22,390 nt of DNA, taken from assembly GCA_016193545.1 (NCBI GenBank), contig JACPSA010000126.1, forward strand, positions 1-22,390, written 5' to 3'. Of this stretch, positions 20,025-22,390 are shown one piece after another. This DNA comes from Chloroflexota bacterium. Lineage in GTDB: Bacteria > Chloroflexota > Dehalococcoidia > Dehalococcoidales > UBA2162. A program made the translations under genes and the position numbers. The notes beneath the pieces were generated by a model. The model ran no database searches and was not told the origin of the DNA. It was given only the letters and a program-made list of their open reading frames with translations. The stretch's first letter is position 1, and each line of letters begins with the position of its first letter.

Positions 20025-22390
20025 TTGACCAATAAACCATCTAAAGTCTTAATCATCGGTAGTGGCCCAATAATAATCGGGCAGGCGGCGGAGTTTGATT
20101 ACGCCGGCACTCAGGCGTGCAAGGCGATGCGGGAGGAGGGCGTAACCTCGGTACTGGTCAACTCCAATCCAGCCACCATCATGACCGATGAGGACATCGC
20201 CGATATCGTCTATATCGAGCCGCTGACGGTGGAGATGGTGAGCCGTATCATCGAGCGGGAGCGCCCTGACGGCTTGTTGCCTACCCTCGGCGGCCAGACT
20301 GGGCTTAACCTGGCAGTGGATTTGGCTGATGCCGGCGTGCTGGATAAGTATCATGTCCGAAGCCTGGGAACGCCGATACAGACCATCAGAAACGCCGAAG
20401 ACCGCGAGCTATTCAAGCAGCTCTTGCTCGGTATCGGGGAGCCGGTGCCCAGGAGCGTTACCGTAACCAGCCTGGGAGAGGCCAGAAAAGTAGCTAAAGA
20501 GATGGGCTTACCTCTGGTCATCCGCCCGGCTTATACCCTGGGGGGGACGGGGGGTGGCAGCGCTGATACCACCGAAGCCTTCGACCATATTGTCGGCGGC
20601 GGGCTATCGGCCAGCCCGATTCATCAGGTATTGCTGGAGGAATCGGTGGCGGGCTGGAAAGAAATCGAGTATGAGGTAATGCGTGACGGGGCGAACAACT
20701 GTATCACCGTGTGTAACATGGAGAATATCGACCCGATGGGAGTGCATACCGGCGACAGCATTGTGGTGGCGCCCAGCCAGACCCTGACCAATAAAGAGTA
20801 CCAGATGCTGCGTACCGCCAGCCTCAAGATTATCCGCGCCCTGGGTATCGAGGGTGGTTGTAACATCCAGTTTGCCCTCGACCCTCAGAGCAGTAATTAC
20901 TATGTCATCGAGGTCAACCCCCGTGTCAGTCGCAGCTCCGCCCTGGCCAGCAAGGCTACCGGCTATCCTATCGCCCGCGTGGCCGCCAAGATTGCCGTCG
21001 GCAAGCGGCTGGATGAAATCACTAACGCCGTGACCGGCAAGACAATGGCTTCCTTTGAGCCGGCGCTGGACTATGTGGTGGTCAAGATTCCGCGCTGGCC
21101 CTTCGATAAGTTCGAGTCGGGCGACCGCATCCTCGGCACCCAGATGAAAGCCACCGGCGAGGTGATGGCGATTGACCGCTGCTTTGAGGCGGCTTTGCAG
21201 AAGGCAATCCGCTCCCTGGAGTTTGGTAATCGGTCGCTATTATGGGAAGACCGCAAATGGGAGCTGGGGAAAGATATCGCTGCCTACCCCCTGGAACCCA
21301 ATGACCTGAGACTATGGGCGTTGATGGCGGCTCTCCGCAGGGGCATCACCCCCGAAGCGCTGTCCGAGCGCACCAGGATTGACCTCTGGTTCCTGGACAA
21401 GCTGCGCAATATCGTTGATATGGAAAAACGGCTGCTCTCGGAAACGCTGACGCCGGAGCTACTGTGGCAGGCAAAACGGCTCGGCTTCTCCGATGAGCAG
21501 ATTGGCACTCTGGCGGACAGGCTGGCGGAGCAGGTCAGGCAGTCGCGCCACCAGTGGCATATCCGCCCCGTCTATAAGATGGTCGATACCTGTGCCGCCG
21601 AGTTCGATGCGGCCACGCCCTACTTCTACAGCACCTATGAACAGGAGAACGAGGCTGAGCCAATCAAGGATAACAAGGCGGTGGTCATCGGCAGCGGGCC
21701 AATCCGTATCGGGCAGGGCATTGAATTCGACTACTGCAGCGTTCACTCCGCCTGGGCATTGCAGCAGGCTGGTTTTAAGAGCATCATGGTCAACTCCAAC
21801 CCGGAGACGGTATCCACTGATTTTGATACCAGCGACCGTCTCTATTTTGAAGCCCTCGATGAGGAAAGCCTGCGTGACATTCTGGAAAATGAGGGCAATG
21901 GCAATTCGAATGGAAATTCCGTCAATGCTCCCCCATCATCTATCGTCCAGTTCGGCGGGCAGACGGCAATCAATCTGTCTCAGCCGCTATCCCGCATTGG
22001 TCTGCCGTTACTGGGTTGGAGCGCCGATGCTATCGACCTGGCTTCCGACCGTGGAAGGTTTGAGGATTTCGCCAGTCATTTAGGAATACCCCAGCCGCCC
22101 GGGGCGGGTGTGACCTCCATCGATGCCGCACTTAATATCGCTAAACTCATTGGTTACCCGGTGCTGGTCCGCCCCAGCTACGTCCTCGGCGGTCGAGCTA
22201 TGGAAATAGTGCATGATGCCAGCGAACTTGCCCGTTACATGAGTCTGGCGATAGAGCTGGACACCAAACATCCTGTCTTAATCGATAAATACCTGGAGGG
22301 TAAGGAGGTGGAGGTCGATGCCATCGCCGATGGGGAGGATGTCTTCATTCCGGGGGTAATGGAGCATATCGAGCGGGCCGGGGTGCATAG
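20025..22390 (+). CDS. carB: Carbamoyl-phosphate synthase large subunit (3' end cut by window)
   Basis: CarB makes carbamoyl phosphate from bicarbonate, ammonia and two ATP. The start is a TTG with AGGAG six bases upstream; about 788 of an expected 1,070 residues are visible, with no stop before the window edge. The first ATP-grasp half is complete: IIGSGPIIIGQAAEFDYAG, NSNPATIMTD, TLGGQTGLNLA, RPAYTLGGTGGG, ENIDPMGVHTGDS and EVNPRVSRSSALASKATGYP. The second half opens with VIGSGPIRIGQGIEFDYCS and reaches RPSYVLGGRAME. An Asn/Gly/Ser-rich insert at about 623-635 precedes QFGGQT. It is 19 bases after the PEP carboxylase stop. Confidence 0.97.
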   Translation, partial: MTNKPSKVLIIGSGPIIIGQAAEFDYAGTQACKAMREEGVTSVLVNSNPATIMTDEDIADIVYIEPLTVEMVSRIIERERPDGLLPTLGGQTGLNLAVDLADAGVLDKYHVRSLGTPIQTIRNAEDRELFKQLLLGIGEPVPRSVTVTSLGEARKVAKEMGLPLVIRPAYTLGGTGGGSADTTEAFDHIVGGGLSASPIHQVLLEESVAGWKEIEYEVMRDGANNCITVCNMENIDPMGVHTGDSIVVAPSQTLTNKEYQMLRTASLKIIRALGIEGGCNIQFALDPQSSNYYVIEVNPRVSRSSALASKATGYPIARVAAKIAVGKRLDEITNAVTGKTMASFEPALDYVVVKIPRWPFDKFESGDRILGTQMKATGEVMAIDRCFEAALQKAIRSLEFGNRSLLWEDRKWELGKDIAAYPLEPNDLRLWALMAALRRGITPEALSERTRIDLWFLDKLRNIVDMEKRLLSETLTPELLWQAKRLGFSDEQIGTLADRLAEQVRQSRHQWHIRPVYKMVDTCAAEFDAATPYFYSTYEQENEAEPIKDNKAVVIGSGPIRIGQGIEFDYCSVHSAWALQQAGFKSIMVNSNPETVSTDFDTSDRLYFEALDEESLRDILENEGNGNSNGNSVNAPPSSIVQFGGQTAINLSQPLSRIGLPLLGWSADAIDLASDRGRFEDFASHLGIPQPPGAGVTSIDAALNIAKLIGYPVLVRPSYVLGGRAMEIVHDASELARYMSLAIELDTKHPVLIDKYLEGKEVEVDAIADGEDVFIPGVMEHIERAGVH

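Overview
The window looks like a chromosomal segment of a bacterium with moderate to high GC. Gene content and style (a PyrR-controlled pyr operon, an Lrp/aminotransferase/purM cluster, palindromic intergenic repeats) suggest Chloroflexota, perhaps Dehalococcoidia. That placement is an inference from memory; no rRNA or other marker is present. No tRNA, rRNA, CRISPR array, transposase or phage gene was seen, and no stretch over 300 bases lacks a gene.

Layout. Positions 1-3479 run leftwards as a probable operon: a DUF6504-like protein, an Lrp/AsnC regulator, a class I/II aminotransferase, a two-helix membrane protein, a small Cys-rich protein and purM. Positions 3559-4264 hold two small membrane proteins. 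Positions 4367-4870 hold a RelE/ParE-type toxin-antitoxin pair whose promoter lies in an AT-rich inverted repeat. Positions 5099-7319 are gatC, a membrane PH-like gene and gatA, with a strong promoter before gatC. A short NfeD-like gene (7630-8010) reads rightwards and meets a leftward membrane protein with a duplicated extracytoplasmic unit (8021-9211). From 9410 onward everything reads right: a rhomboid protease, then purine salvage genes (hpt, adenine deaminase, another phosphoribosyltransferase).

From 13083 to the right edge lies the pyrimidine operon: promoter, PyrR attenuator, pyrR, pyrB, pyrC, carA, hicA-hicB, an archaeal-type PEP carboxylase and carB (cut by the window edge). CarA/CarB make carbamoyl phosphate, PyrB joins it to aspartate, and PyrC closes the ring. 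PEP carboxylase makes oxaloacetate, the precursor of aspartate, so it could feed the same path.

The unusual points are in this operon. PyrB (476 residues) carries a PyrI-like zinc ribbon without the PyrI allosteric domain, followed by what looks like an Ada-type metal-binding domain that has lost its cysteines. A HicAB module overlaps the carA stop codon. The PEP carboxylase gene is clearly AT-richer than its neighbours and looks horizontally acquired. The pyrR Shine-Dalgarno sequence lies inside the attenuator terminator. Four copies of a G/C-rich multi-hairpin repeat sit in intergenic gaps, two of them inside the pyr operon in opposite orientation.
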